DNA of 64,000 nucleotides. It comes from Acidobacteriaceae bacterium. GTDB lineage: Bacteria; Acidobacteriota; Terriglobia; Terriglobales; Acidobacteriaceae. Under the pieces are notes generated by a model. It was not told the DNA's origin, made no database searches, and saw nothing but the letters and a program-made list of their open reading frames with translations. The stretch's first letter is position 1. Each line of letters begins with the position of its first letter. Positions 9,564-17,324 of this stretch are shown here, in pieces. The position numbers and the translations under genes are program-made. Location of the stretch: positions 1 through 64,000 of the forward strand of contig JANXYB010000132.1 in the NCBI GenBank assembly GCA_025350325.1. The letters run 5' to 3'.

Positions 9564-11222
9564 ATGAATAGTGCGAATTGCAAATTGACGGGTTTTTGCG
9601 CGCTGCTCTTGTTGTGCGTGCTTGAGATGTTGGTTGCCGGGCAATGTTTATCCGCGCAGGCCAAGCCGGGTGTTGCGAGCGCAGCCAGACCTTTGCCGGC
9701 GATTGTCGAACGAGATGGCCGCTACGCGCTGATGGTCGATGGGAAGCCGTTTTTGATGCTGGGCGTGCAGGCTAATAATTCAAGTGCGTGGCCGGCTTAT
9801 CTTCATAAGGTTTGGCCGGCTGCGGAAACGCTGCATGCCAACACCGTCGAACTACCCATCTATTGGGAACAGGTCGAGGCGACTCAGGGCAAATTCGATT
9901 TCAGCAGCGTTGATCTGATTTTGCGCCAGGCGCGCGAACATAAGATGCGTCTCGTGCTGCTGTGGTTTGGCACGTGGAAGAACGGCAGTTCGCACTATAC
10001 GCCGGAGTGGATCAAGCTCGACCAGGCGAAGTATCCCTTTGTGCATAATGACAAAGGCGAATCGGTCGATTCACCGTCGCCGTTCTCTGCGCCGTTTCTT
10101 GAGGCTGACAAGACTGCATTCAGGGCACTGATGCGCCACCTCAAGGCAGCGGACCCCGAGCGCACCGTGCTGATGGTGCAGGTTGAAAACGAAGCTGGGG
10201 TATGGGGTGGAGTGCGCGACTATGGTGCGGAGGCGCAGAAGGCGTTCGCGCAGCCGGTTCCCAAAGCGCTGGTGGATGGCTTGGGTAAACAGGCTGGAAG
10301 CTGGCAGCAAGTGTTTGGCGAGTTCGCGGACGAGACGTTTCAGGCTTGGTATATCGCTACCTACATCGAACAGGTGGCCGCGGCGGGCAAGGCGGAATAT
10401 GCGTTGCCGCTTTACGTCAATGCTGCATTGCGCGATCCTTTCCATCCCGGTAAAGCGCCGCAATACGAATCGGGTGCGCCGACCGACAACAACATCGAAT
10501 TGTGGAAGATTGCTGCGCCATCGATCAGTTTGGTCGCGCCGGATATCTACCTGTCCGACTATGCGAAGTACATGAAGGTGATTGAGCTGTATAAACGCAA
10601 AAACAATCCGCTGCTGATTCCTGAGACAGGGAACTCGGCTGCATTCGCGCCTTTTGTGTATGCGGCTATCGGGCAGGGGGCGATTGGGTGGGCTCCGTTT
10701 GGGCTGGATTTGACGCGCTACAGCAACCAGACGAGCGGGCCCGAGTCGATGGAGTCTAGTGCGCTCAAGCCTGTCGCTGCGCAATTCGAATTGCTTGCGC
10801 CGATCGCTCCCATGCTGGCGAAAGGGAATCTGGAAGGCACGATTCGCGGCACCAGCGAAAACCCTGAGAATCATCGCCAGGGTGTCGATTTTGAGCGCTG
10901 GCATGCGGTGATTAGTTACGGCATGCCATCCTTTGGGAACGGGATGGAGCCGAAAGGAAATTCACCGGCCAACGGCGGCGTTTTGATTCTGCAGCTTGGT
11001 CCGGATGAGTTCCTGGTTGCGGGACATCATGCGCGCGTCGATTTCACACCGACTTTCGCGCCCGGTAAGAAGCGTTTGTGGCTCAAGGTTGAACAAGGGC
11101 GCTACGATGCGACGGGAAAGTGGAAAAGCGAACGCATCCTGAATGGCGACCAGACGGACTATGGCCTGAATTTGAAGGCAGATGAGAATGTGCTGTTGAA
11201 GGTGCGGATGACTACCTTTTGA
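9564..11222 (+). CDS. exported DUF5597 beta-galactosidase-like glycosidase
   Basis: The product (552 residues) has an N-terminal signal peptide ending near QCLSAQA, then a TIM-barrel glycosidase domain of the GH35/GH42-like type and a C-terminal beta-rich DUF5597 region. Candidate catalytic residues are the glutamate in VQVENEAG (acid/base) and the glutamate in LIPETGN (nucleophile), in the order known for clan A glycosidases. It probably removes beta-linked galactose or related sugars from plant or microbial polysaccharides outside the cytoplasm; the exact substrate cannot be told. I chose ATG 9564 because GAGAAGG lies 6 bases upstream; an earlier in-frame ATG at 9516 would precede the signal peptide with unrelated residues. 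Confidence 0.85.
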   Translation: MNSANCKLTGFCALLLLCVLEMLVAGQCLSAQAKPGVASAARPLPAIVERDGRYALMVDGKPFLMLGVQANNSSAWPAYLHKVWPAAETLHANTVELPIYWEQVEATQGKFDFSSVDLILRQAREHKMRLVLLWFGTWKNGSSHYTPEWIKLDQAKYPFVHNDKGESVDSPSPFSAPFLEADKTAFRALMRHLKAADPERTVLMVQVENEAGVWGGVRDYGAEAQKAFAQPVPKALVDGLGKQAGSWQQVFGEFADETFQAWYIATYIEQVAAAGKAEYALPLYVNAALRDPFHPGKAPQYESGAPTDNNIELWKIAAPSISLVAPDIYLSDYAKYMKVIELYKRKNNPLLIPETGNSAAFAPFVYAAIGQGAIGWAPFGLDLTRYSNQTSGPESMESSALKPVAAQFELLAPIAPMLAKGNLEGTIRGTSENPENHRQGVDFERWHAVISYGMPSFGNGMEPKGNSPANGGVLILQLGPDEFLVAGHHARVDFTPTFAPGKKRLWLKVEQGRYDATGKWKSERILNGDQTDYGLNLKADENVLLKVRMTTF

Positions 11223-11411
11223 ATGGGCTACAAACCTTGTCTTTTGCATCGCAATCGGGCGATCTTGATCGCGGATGACCCATCCGTAGTACACGCCCAA
11301 CGGGTGGGGCTTGCCGGAGGGGGAATAGCTATAGGCTGCGTCTGACGATCATGGCGGGGGTTTGCGATCCTTAAATTTCTGAGGCGATATCGGTCAATCC
11401 CGTAAAAATCC

Positions 11412-11441
11412 TTGAAATTACCTGCAAAACCGCGTTATATA
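11412..11441 (+). promoter_or_regulatory. candidate sigma70-type promoter for the HTH gene
   Basis: TTGAAA at 11412-11417 and TATATA at 11436-11441 are separated by 18 bases. Transcription would begin near 11448, giving a leader of about 50 bases that contains the hairpin at 11471-11488. Confidence 0.5.
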
Positions 11442-11470
11442 CAGGATTACCGGCATACCGCCGGAATCTA

Positions 11471-11491
11471 CCTGGGGTCTCTCCCAGGAGG
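11471..11491 (+). promoter_or_regulatory. hairpin overlapping the ribosome-binding site of the HTH gene
   Basis: CCTGGG (11471-11476) pairs perfectly with CCCAGG (11483-11488) over a 6-base loop. The right arm overlaps the first half of the ribosome-binding site AGGAGG at 11486-11491. When folded it would mask translation of the HTH gene starting at 11497. Confidence 0.4.
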
Positions 11492-11496
11492 AAATC

Positions 11497-11760
11497 ATGC
11501 GAAGCTCTGCCGCGCGCTCCAATTTGCTCGTCCCTGAAATTCGCGAGGTCATGGACATCCGCCAAGCCTCGGATTACCTTGGCATCTCTCCCGACACGCT
11601 TTACAAGTACGCCTCTGAGGGATTCGTACCTGCTTTCAAGCTTGGCAATCGATGGCGCTTCAAGCGTTCCCGGTTAGACGAATGGATGGATCGCCAATCG
11701 GAGCAGCAAGCGGCTGAAGTAAATCCCGAACAGAAAAAGCCCGTCCGCCCTGCAATGTAG
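11497..11760 (+). CDS. small excisionase-family HTH DNA-binding protein
   Basis: The 87-residue product contains a MerR/excisionase-like winged helix (HTH_17 type) at about residues 19-68: the block MDIRQASDYLGISPDTLYKYASEG, then the wing FKLGNRWRFKRSRLDEWM. This family binds DNA, and members serve as excisionases or small transcription regulators. The C-terminal 18 residues are polar and probably disordered. No integrase or attachment site lies nearby, so a regulatory role is more likely. The start has an excellent AGGAGG 5 bases upstream. The M24 peptidase gene starts 23 bases downstream, possibly in the same transcript. Confidence 0.85.
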   Translation: MRSSAARSNLLVPEIREVMDIRQASDYLGISPDTLYKYASEGFVPAFKLGNRWRFKRSRLDEWMDRQSEQQAAEVNPEQKKPVRPAM

Positions 11761-11783
11761 AGGTACAAGTCTTTGCGGGCTGC

Positions 11784-12926
11784 GTGTATGGGGCGTCGTT
11801 CTCTGGCCGCGCCGCTCGTGATATACCTTTCCGGGTGGACCACTTACGACGAATAGGGCTACTGCGCCGCCGCATGACGCGGGCGGGCCTTCAAGGCTTG
11901 CTGGTCACACATCTTCCCGATTTGCGATACCTATGCGGTTTCACCGGCTCAAGCGCCGCGCTTGCGGTCACGCGCCGTTCCGCACGCCTCTTTACCGACG
12001 GCCGCTACAAAGCGCAGGCGGCGGAAGAGGTGCAGGCAGCCCAAGTGCAAATCATGCCTTCGATGCCCGCAGTTACTGCGGTGCAATGGCTGGCAGCTCA
12101 GCCTGGCGTTGAATTTGCCGGATTCGATCCCGCATGGACCACTGTTGCTGAGCTCAGTCGCTGGCGTGCGTCGTTGCCAACGCACCTGCGGCGCTCATTC
12201 TTATCTGCCCTCGCCGCTCCGCTTGTCGAGCCTCTGCGCCTCATTAAGGATGAAGACGAACTGGTCTTGATGATCGAGGCCGCGCTGCTCGGTTGCCGGC
12301 TTTTCGACTACATTCTGGGTGTCATTCGCCCAGGTCTCGCCGAATTTGAGGTCGCCGCAGAACTGGAGCACCAGGCACGCCTGCTGGGTGCCGAGGGTAT
12401 GTCGTTTGAAACCATTGTTGCCTCGGGCGTGCGTTCCGCACTCCCTCATGGCCGCGCCACGGCGGCGCGCTTGCCGCGCAAGGGATTCCTGACGCTGGAC
12501 TTCGGTATAATCCGTGAGGGTTACTGTTCCGACATGACGCGTACGATTCACCTTGGAAAGCCGGCTGCGGAAGAGCGGAATGCCTACGAGGCCGTATTGG
12601 AAGCGCAACAGGCGGCAGTGGATGCGGTAACTGCCGGCGTCAGTTGCGGAGATGTGGACGAGGCGGCGCGCAGCGTCCTAAGAAAAGCGGGGATGGCCGA
12701 TGCCTTTTCCCACTCCACCGGGCACGGCGTTGGACTTGAGATTCACGAGTCGCCGCGTATCGGTGCCGGGCAAACAGCAAGGCTGCAGCCCGGTATGGTT
12801 ATTACGATTGAGCCTGGAGTTTATTGGGCCGGCAAGTTTGGTATTCGCATTGAGGATATGGTGGCTGTAACTCGAACCGGTGGCCAGGTATTGACCCCGG
12901 CAACCAAAGCATTTATCGAGCTTTGA
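11784..12926 (+). CDS. pepP: M24 family Xaa-Pro aminopeptidase
   Basis: This is a metallopeptidase that removes an N-terminal residue preceding proline, in the cytoplasm. The N-terminal creatinase-like domain carries LLVTHLPDLRYLCGFTGSSAAL. The C-terminal pita-bread domain has the five metal ligands in the usual order: Asp in LTLDFGI, Asp in CSDMTRT, His in TGHGVGLEIHES, Glu in ITIEPGVYW and Glu in IRIEDMV. The start is uncertain: GTG 11784 is used here; GTG 11835 or ATG 11874 are alternatives, and none has a clear ribosome-binding site. The gene precedes accB with a small hairpin between them. Confidence 0.9.
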   Translation: MYGASFSGRAARDIPFRVDHLRRIGLLRRRMTRAGLQGLLVTHLPDLRYLCGFTGSSAALAVTRRSARLFTDGRYKAQAAEEVQAAQVQIMPSMPAVTAVQWLAAQPGVEFAGFDPAWTTVAELSRWRASLPTHLRRSFLSALAAPLVEPLRLIKDEDELVLMIEAALLGCRLFDYILGVIRPGLAEFEVAAELEHQARLLGAEGMSFETIVASGVRSALPHGRATAARLPRKGFLTLDFGIIREGYCSDMTRTIHLGKPAAEERNAYEAVLEAQQAAVDAVTAGVSCGDVDEAARSVLRKAGMADAFSHSTGHGVGLEIHESPRIGAGQTARLQPGMVITIEPGVYWAGKFGIRIEDMVAVTRTGGQVLTPATKAFIEL

Positions 12927-12933
12927 ATATTTT

Positions 12934-12953
12934 TCCCGCCAACGCGGGATTTT
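12934..12953 (+). terminator. weak hairpin between pepP and accB
   Basis: TCCCGC (12934-12939) pairs with GCGGGA (12944-12949) over a 4-base loop and is followed by TTTT. It starts 8 bases after the pepP stop and ends just before the accB ribosome-binding site, so it may act as a partial terminator or attenuator. Confidence 0.45.
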
Positions 12954-12962
12954 AAGGGACGA

Positions 12963-13454
12963 ATGAAACCACAAGACATGAAGGATCTGCGGGAACTGAT
13001 CGAGTTCCTCAAGCAATACCAAGTTGCCGAATTTGATCTTGATCGCGGCGATTTGAAGATCCGGCTAAAGTTCGCAGCGGCTGAGGGTTCTGCGATGCGA
13101 CTCGTGGACCTGACGCAACTCGCAGGCGCCGCTCCACCTTTGGCTACACCGGCCCCGGTTGCCGCACCGCCTGTGACAGCGCCTCTAGAACCCGCAGTCG
13201 ATCCCGATGCTGGCCTGCACATCGTCAAGTCTCCCATCGTGGGCACCTATTATGGCTCACCGTCTCCCGGAGCCGCCCCCTTCGTCTCGCCCGGCGACAA
13301 AGTCGAGAAGGGCCAGGTCGTCTGCGTGGTTGAAGCCATGAAGCTGATGAACGAGATTGAATCGGACGCGGCCGGCGTGATCGTGAAATGTTTTATCACC
13401 AACGGCCAGCCCATCGAATTTGGACAGCCGCTCTTTTCCATCCGGCAAAGTTAG
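12963..13454 (+). CDS. accB: biotin carboxyl carrier protein of acetyl-CoA carboxylase
   Basis: The 163-residue product carries biotin and shuttles the carboxyl group in the first step of fatty-acid synthesis. Residues 1-45 form the N-terminal helix-strand region, residues 55-80 an Ala/Pro linker, and about 85-163 the biotinyl domain. The biotin-accepting lysine is in VEAMKLMNE. The thumb-like insertion ahead of it (SPIVGTYYGSPSPGAAPFV) is typical of AccB rather than of other biotinyl domains. accC follows after 76 bases. Confidence 0.95.
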   Translation: MKPQDMKDLRELIEFLKQYQVAEFDLDRGDLKIRLKFAAAEGSAMRLVDLTQLAGAAPPLATPAPVAAPPVTAPLEPAVDPDAGLHIVKSPIVGTYYGSPSPGAAPFVSPGDKVEKGQVVCVVEAMKLMNEIESDAAGVIVKCFITNGQPIEFGQPLFSIRQS

Positions 13455-13530
13455 AAACGCAGGCAGGGTAGCCGCCACTTTTAACGTCGCTAACCGAGCT
13501 AGCCTGGCTAACTCCGCTCAAAGGGTATGA

Positions 13531-14883
13531 ATGTTTCGTAAGGTCTTAGTTGCAAATCGCGGTGAAATCGCGCTGCGCGTTTTGAACGCTTGCAGGGAAC
13601 TCGGCATTCGCACCGTTGCGGTTTATAGCGAGGCTGACCGCAATTCACTGCACGTTCGCTTTGCTGACGAAGCCATATGCATCGGGCCCCCGCGGGCTGC
13701 TGACAGCTATCTCAATGTTCCCGCTGTCATCTCAGCCGCAGAAATCTACAACGTCGACGCGATTCATCCCGGCTATGGCCTGCTCAGTGAGAATGCCAAC
13801 TTTGCCGAAGTTTGCCGCGCATCGAACATCAAGTTTATTGGACCGCCACCTGAAGTTACGCGCCTCATGGGCGAAAAAGAAAAGGCGCGCCAGGCAATGA
13901 AAGCTGCGAAGGTTCCCATCCTTCCCGGCTCCGACGGCATTATTGCGACCGCTGAAGAGGCACAGGAGTGGGCTGAAAAAGTTGGCTATCCCGTCATGCT
14001 CAAGGCCAAGGCCGGCGGCGGTGGCCGCGGCATGCGCATCGTTCGCAATGCTGAAGAACTGCCCAATCTTTTTCATGCAGCTTACACTGAGGCCGCTAAC
14101 GCATTCGGCAACGGCGAACTCTATATGGAAAAGTTTATTGAGCAGCCGCGCCACATCGAGTTTCAGGTGCTCGCCGACGAGCACGGCCACGTCGTATCCC
14201 TCTTCGAGCGTGAATGCTCAATCCAACGCCGCCATCAGAAACTGATTGAAGAAGCACCATCGCTGCAAGTCACTCCCAAGATGCGCGAAGAGATCGGCAA
14301 AACTCTTTGCCGCTGTCTCACAGATATTGGTTATCAAAACGCCGGAACTGTTGAATTTTTGATGGATCAGGATCGCGAACTCTACTTCATCGAGATGAAC
14401 ACGCGTATTCAGGTTGAGCATCCGATCACTGAAGCCGTGACCGGCATCGACATGGTCAAGGCGCAGCTGCGCATCGCCTGGGGCGATCGCTTGAGCGATA
14501 TCCTGCCGGCGAAACTCGAAATTCGGGGACACGCCATTGAATGCCGCATCAACGCAGAGCATCCGCAGAAGTTCACGCCGTCGGCCGGAAAAATTACAGC
14601 TTTCAACGTACCCGGCGGCCATGGCGTACGTGTCGATACGGCGCTTTATGCTGAAGGAGTCGTGCCCCCTTATTACGATTCATTGATCGCGAAGCTCATC
14701 GTCCACGGAGTGAATCGCGAAGAAGCAATCGCGAAAATGGAGCGCGCCCTGAGCCAGTTTGTGGTGCAGGGGATTGACACTTCGATTTCACTGCACCAGG
14801 CCATTTTCGCCGATCCTGGTTTTCGTGAAGGGGACTTCAACACCAAGTTTATGGAGCGATTTCTCGCCAGGCCGCCAGCCTGA
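13531..14883 (+). CDS. accC: biotin carboxylase subunit of acetyl-CoA carboxylase
   Basis: The 450-residue enzyme uses ATP and bicarbonate to carboxylate biotin on AccB. It has the expected parts: N-terminal biotin-carboxylase domain ([17 protein letters not shown]), ATP-grasp domain with the glycine-rich loop [10 protein letters not shown], the [10 protein letters not shown] block, and the metal-binding [14 protein letters not shown]. The C-terminal domain ends normally. AAAGGG at 13520-13525 is the probable ribosome-binding site. The carboxyltransferase genes accA and accD are not in the window. Confidence 0.97.
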   Translation: MFRKVLVANRGEIALRVLNACRELGIRTVAVYSEADRNSLHVRFADEAICIGPPRAADSYLNVPAVISAAEIYNVDAIHPGYGLLSENANFAEVCRASNIKFIGPPPEVTRLMGEKEKARQAMKAAKVPILPGSDGIIATAEEAQEWAEKVGYPVMLKAKAGGGGRGMRIVRNAEELPNLFHAAYTEAANAFGNGELYMEKFIEQPRHIEFQVLADEHGHVVSLFERECSIQRRHQKLIEEAPSLQVTPKMREEIGKTLCRCLTDIGYQNAGTVEFLMDQDRELYFIEMNTRIQVEHPITEAVTGIDMVKAQLRIAWGDRLSDILPAKLEIRGHAIECRINAEHPQKFTPSAGKITAFNVPGGHGVRVDTALYAEGVVPPYYDSLIAKLIVHGVNREEAIAKMERALSQFVVQGIDTSISLHQAIFADPGFREGDFNTKFMERFLARPPA

Positions 14884-14926
14884 CGACTGCGCTCGTGCAT
14901 TAGCTGGGCGTGTTCTATGGAGAATC

Positions 14927-15718
14927 ATGCAAACAAACTCATTGAAATTTCTAACCTTCGCAACTCTCATTCCGATGGCCATTGCGATGAGTGCACAACA
15001 GCCGCAACTTCCCAAGCCTGAAGAAACCGAAGTGTGGTCGCCCGTGCCTGCGGTTGTCACTCCCGGAGCTACCAACACTGCTCCGCCTTCTGATGCGATC
15101 GTGCTTTTCGATGGAAAGAATCTCGATGAGTGGGTCTCAGCTCAAGATCACACGCCTGCGCAGTGGGTCGTCGCTGACGGCATCATGACCGTGAAGAAGG
15201 CCAAGGGCGTCGGCAACATCGAGACCAAGCGCAAATTTAAAAACTACCAGTTGCACGTTGAATGGAAGGTTCCTGAGAACATAACCGGGAGCGGCCAGGC
15301 GCGCGGCAACAGCGGCGTGTTTCTTGCCTCGACCGGACCAGGGGACGATGGCTACGAATTGCAGGTTCTCGACTCGTACAACAACAAGACCTACGTCAAC
15401 GGTCAGGCCGCGAGTATTTACAAGCAGAGCGCGCCACTGGTAAACGCGAATCGGAAGCCCGGTGAATGGGAGACCTACGACGTGGTGTGGACCGCGCCTG
15501 TTTTCAACGAAGACGGCTCCGTCAAAACTCCCGCTTATGTCACAGTCCTTTTCAATGGTGTGCTGGTTCAAAACCATTTCGAGTTAAAAGGGCAAACGCT
15601 CTACATTGGCAAGCCCTTTTACAAGCGGTATGATAGCGCGCCTATCAAGCTGCAGGCGCACGGCGACCAAAGCGAACCTATCAGCTTCCGCAACGTCTGG
15701 GTCAGGGAGCTGCCGTGA
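14927..15718 (+). CDS. exported DUF1080 (3-keto-disaccharide hydrolase-like) protein
   Basis: The product (263 residues) starts with a signal peptide (LTFATLIPMAIAMSAQQ) and then has one DUF1080 domain, a concanavalin-like beta-sandwich. Family blocks visible are IVLFDGKNLDEWV, YQLHVEWKVP, RGNSGVFL, GYELQVLDSY, GEWETYDVVWTAP and VWVRELP at the end. DUF1080 proteins are linked to breakdown of 3-keto-disaccharides and are common in soil bacteria; activity here is inferred. I chose ATG 14927 because GGAG lies just upstream and the signal peptide begins there. Confidence 0.88.
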   Translation: MQTNSLKFLTFATLIPMAIAMSAQQPQLPKPEETEVWSPVPAVVTPGATNTAPPSDAIVLFDGKNLDEWVSAQDHTPAQWVVADGIMTVKKAKGVGNIETKRKFKNYQLHVEWKVPENITGSGQARGNSGVFLASTGPGDDGYELQVLDSYNNKTYVNGQAASIYKQSAPLVNANRKPGEWETYDVVWTAPVFNEDGSVKTPAYVTVLFNGVLVQNHFELKGQTLYIGKPFYKRYDSAPIKLQAHGDQSEPISFRNVWVRELP

Positions 15719-15777
15719 GAGTTCTGAGTAAAGCCTGATCACGGCAATCTAACCTGCTGAGCAAAAGAGGAATGATC

Positions 15778-16155
15778 ATGGCTTGCGATCCGGAAGAGTT
15801 AAAGCACGTTCCTCTTTTCCAGTTATTAGACGACGACGAACTCGCGGTCCTTGCCGCGCAGGTCGACAAGCAGCAATTCGGGGCGCGCCAGCGCATCTTT
15901 AAGATCGGCGATCCACCCCGGACTGCATACGTGCTGCTCTCGGGCAGCGTGCGTGTCAGTACCATCGACGACGATCAGCAGGAAGTTCTCATCGACGAGC
16001 CCACGCACGGAGGCGTGTTTGGATTTGCCTCAATGATCGATGAGACGCCGCATCAGACCAACGCCATGGCCGTAGAAGCATCGAACTCGACCGAGGGGAC
16101 ATTACCGTCCTGCTACAGCGAAAGCCCATGGCCGGTCTCGATATGCTTACCATGA
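15778..16155 (+). CDS. cyclic-nucleotide-binding domain fragment (5' part of a frameshifted cNMP/DUF1003 gene)
   Basis: Residues 1 to about 100 form a CAP-type cyclic-nucleotide-binding fold: LKHVPLFQLLDDDELAVLA, then a beta-roll with IFKIGDPPRTAYVLLSGSVRV and GGVFGFASMIDETPHQT. After AVEAS (about 16082) the frame no longer resembles the family and runs to a stop at 16155. The expected continuation, IELDRGDITVLLQRKP, is in the next frame and leads into the DUF1003 part at 16128. A small insertion or deletion near 16078-16090 therefore splits one gene into two. I chose ATG 15778 because AGAGG is 7 bases upstream; ATG 15772 is too close to it. Confidence 0.7.
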   Translation: MACDPEELKHVPLFQLLDDDELAVLAAQVDKQQFGARQRIFKIGDPPRTAYVLLSGSVRVSTIDDDQQEVLIDEPTHGGVFGFASMIDETPHQTNAMAVEASNSTEGTLPSCYSESPWPVSICLP

Positions 16156-16634
16156 TCGGCCGCCAGTTTCACGCGTCGCAAAGACTCATCAAATTGCGCG
16201 CCAGCCGCAATCCCAATGAAGTGATCGAACGGGAAGCGACCTTTGGCGAACGCATTGCCGATGAAGTCGCGCGATTCGGCGGGTCGTGGAATTTTATTAT
16301 CTCCTTCGGCGTAGTCCTGGTCTCTTACGCGGCCCTCAACATCATCCTCAGAGGCCGCGCGTGGGATCCATATCCGTTTATCCTCCTCAATCTCTTTCTT
16401 TCGATGCTCGCCTCTATACAGGCCCCCGTCATCATGATGAGTCAGAACCGGCAAGATACTAAAGACCGGCTGCGCAGCGAATTGGACTTCGACGTCAACC
16501 GCCGCGCGGAGACTGAGATCCAGGCGCTTGCGCAAAAACTAAATCTTCTTACCGACAAAATTGAGGACGTTGAAAATCTAATTCGTATCAACGGCGGTAA
16601 ATCAGCCCCTCAGGCCGGGGAGTCGACGCTATAG
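16128..16634 (+). CDS. DUF1003 membrane-domain fragment (3' part of the frameshifted gene)
   Basis: The 168 residues form a DUF1003 domain: the amphipathic lead HASQRLIKLRASRNPNEVIE, two transmembrane helices (FIISFGVVLVSYAALNIIL and PFILLNLFLSMLASIQAPVI) around the WDPYPF turn, the MMSQNRQDTKDR motif, and a C-terminal coiled coil. The ATG at 16128 is internal to the original protein: the same frame reads upstream through DITVLLQRKP, which belongs to the cyclic-nucleotide-binding part. Whether this fragment is made alone is unknown. Confidence 0.7.
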   Translation: MAGLDMLTMIGRQFHASQRLIKLRASRNPNEVIEREATFGERIADEVARFGGSWNFIISFGVVLVSYAALNIILRGRAWDPYPFILLNLFLSMLASIQAPVIMMSQNRQDTKDRLRSELDFDVNRRAETEIQALAQKLNLLTDKIEDVENLIRINGGKSAPQAGESTL

Positions 16635-16719
16635 TGCTGCTTTGTTTTGCGCGCGGCCCACACCCCTCCCACGATGCAGATCGACTTCGACGCGTGGTGG
16701 TTGTCTCCTAGGAGAGTGC

Positions 16720-16739
16720 GGGAGGCGCAAAGTCCTCCC
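16720..16739. terminator. possible bidirectional hairpin between convergent genes
   Basis: GGGAGG (16720-16725) pairs with CCTCCC (16734-16739) over an 8-base loop, between the converging DUF1003 and BON-LysM genes. There is no T-tract on the plus side. A 12-base palindrome TCTCCTAGGAGA lies just upstream at 16704-16715. Confidence 0.3.
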
Positions 16740-16747
16740 ACCTCGAA

Positions 16748-17140
16748 TTACGACTCTAGTGGAATCCGCAGCGATTGGTTGGCCTGAATCGCGTTTGGAT
16801 CGGAAAGATTATTCGCCTTAGCTATGACCTGGTACTTATTCGCATCACCAAGAAAAAGCTTGCTGATCTTGCTCAGGTTATCGCCGCTTTTCACCGTGTA
16901 CGTAGCGTCTTGCCCGCCGGTGTTGGTGATCTCGTGCTTCAAGTCCTTGTACTGCGGATCGACCTGCTTGATCACATCCCAAACACGCTCGAGCACCACC
17001 TGCGACGGAACTGAAGCCACGAGGTGATACTGATCTCCCACCAACTCGTCCTTAGTGAACTGGGCTCCGTACGGTTCGAACTCCTTGATCTTGCTCACGA
17101 CCGGTGCGTATTTCTGCTGTAATGATTGAAGATCTGCCAT
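16748..17140 (-). CDS. BON-like and LysM domain protein (Kbp/YgaU-like)
   Basis: The 130-residue product has an N-terminal helix (about 1-25), a middle alpha/beta region about residues 30-80 that resembles a BON domain (SQVVLERVWDVIKQVDPQYKDLKHEI), and a C-terminal LysM domain (about 82-130; YTVKSGDNLSKISKLFLG ... LRIP). The arrangement is that of E. coli YgaU/Kbp, a potassium-binding cytoplasmic protein. No signal peptide is present. AGGAGG lies 7 bases before the ATG. A peptidoglycan-binding role is possible but less likely without a signal peptide. Confidence 0.85.
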   Translation of the reverse strand: MADLQSLQQKYAPVVSKIKEFEPYGAQFTKDELVGDQYHLVASVPSQVVLERVWDVIKQVDPQYKDLKHEITNTGGQDATYTVKSGDNLSKISKLFLGDANKYQVIAKANNLSDPNAIQANQSLRIPLES

Positions 17141-17324
17141 GAATTATTCCTCCTCGAAACTAAGATGCAACTCGCGCACGGAAGGCAGGCCGTGCCACCT
17201 TAGGTTGCAGCGCGCACTCAGGTGAATAGACTTTGCATCGAGGAGGGTGCTCGCACCTTTTCCATTCCCACCTCAGGATGTAACAATCGCTCTGAACATA
17301 ACGGCCCAGGGGCCCGCGGCTTAA

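Noticed and set aside
11497-11760. Excisionase of an integrated element
   Set aside because: There is no integrase or att-like repeat nearby, and the flanking genes are core genes.
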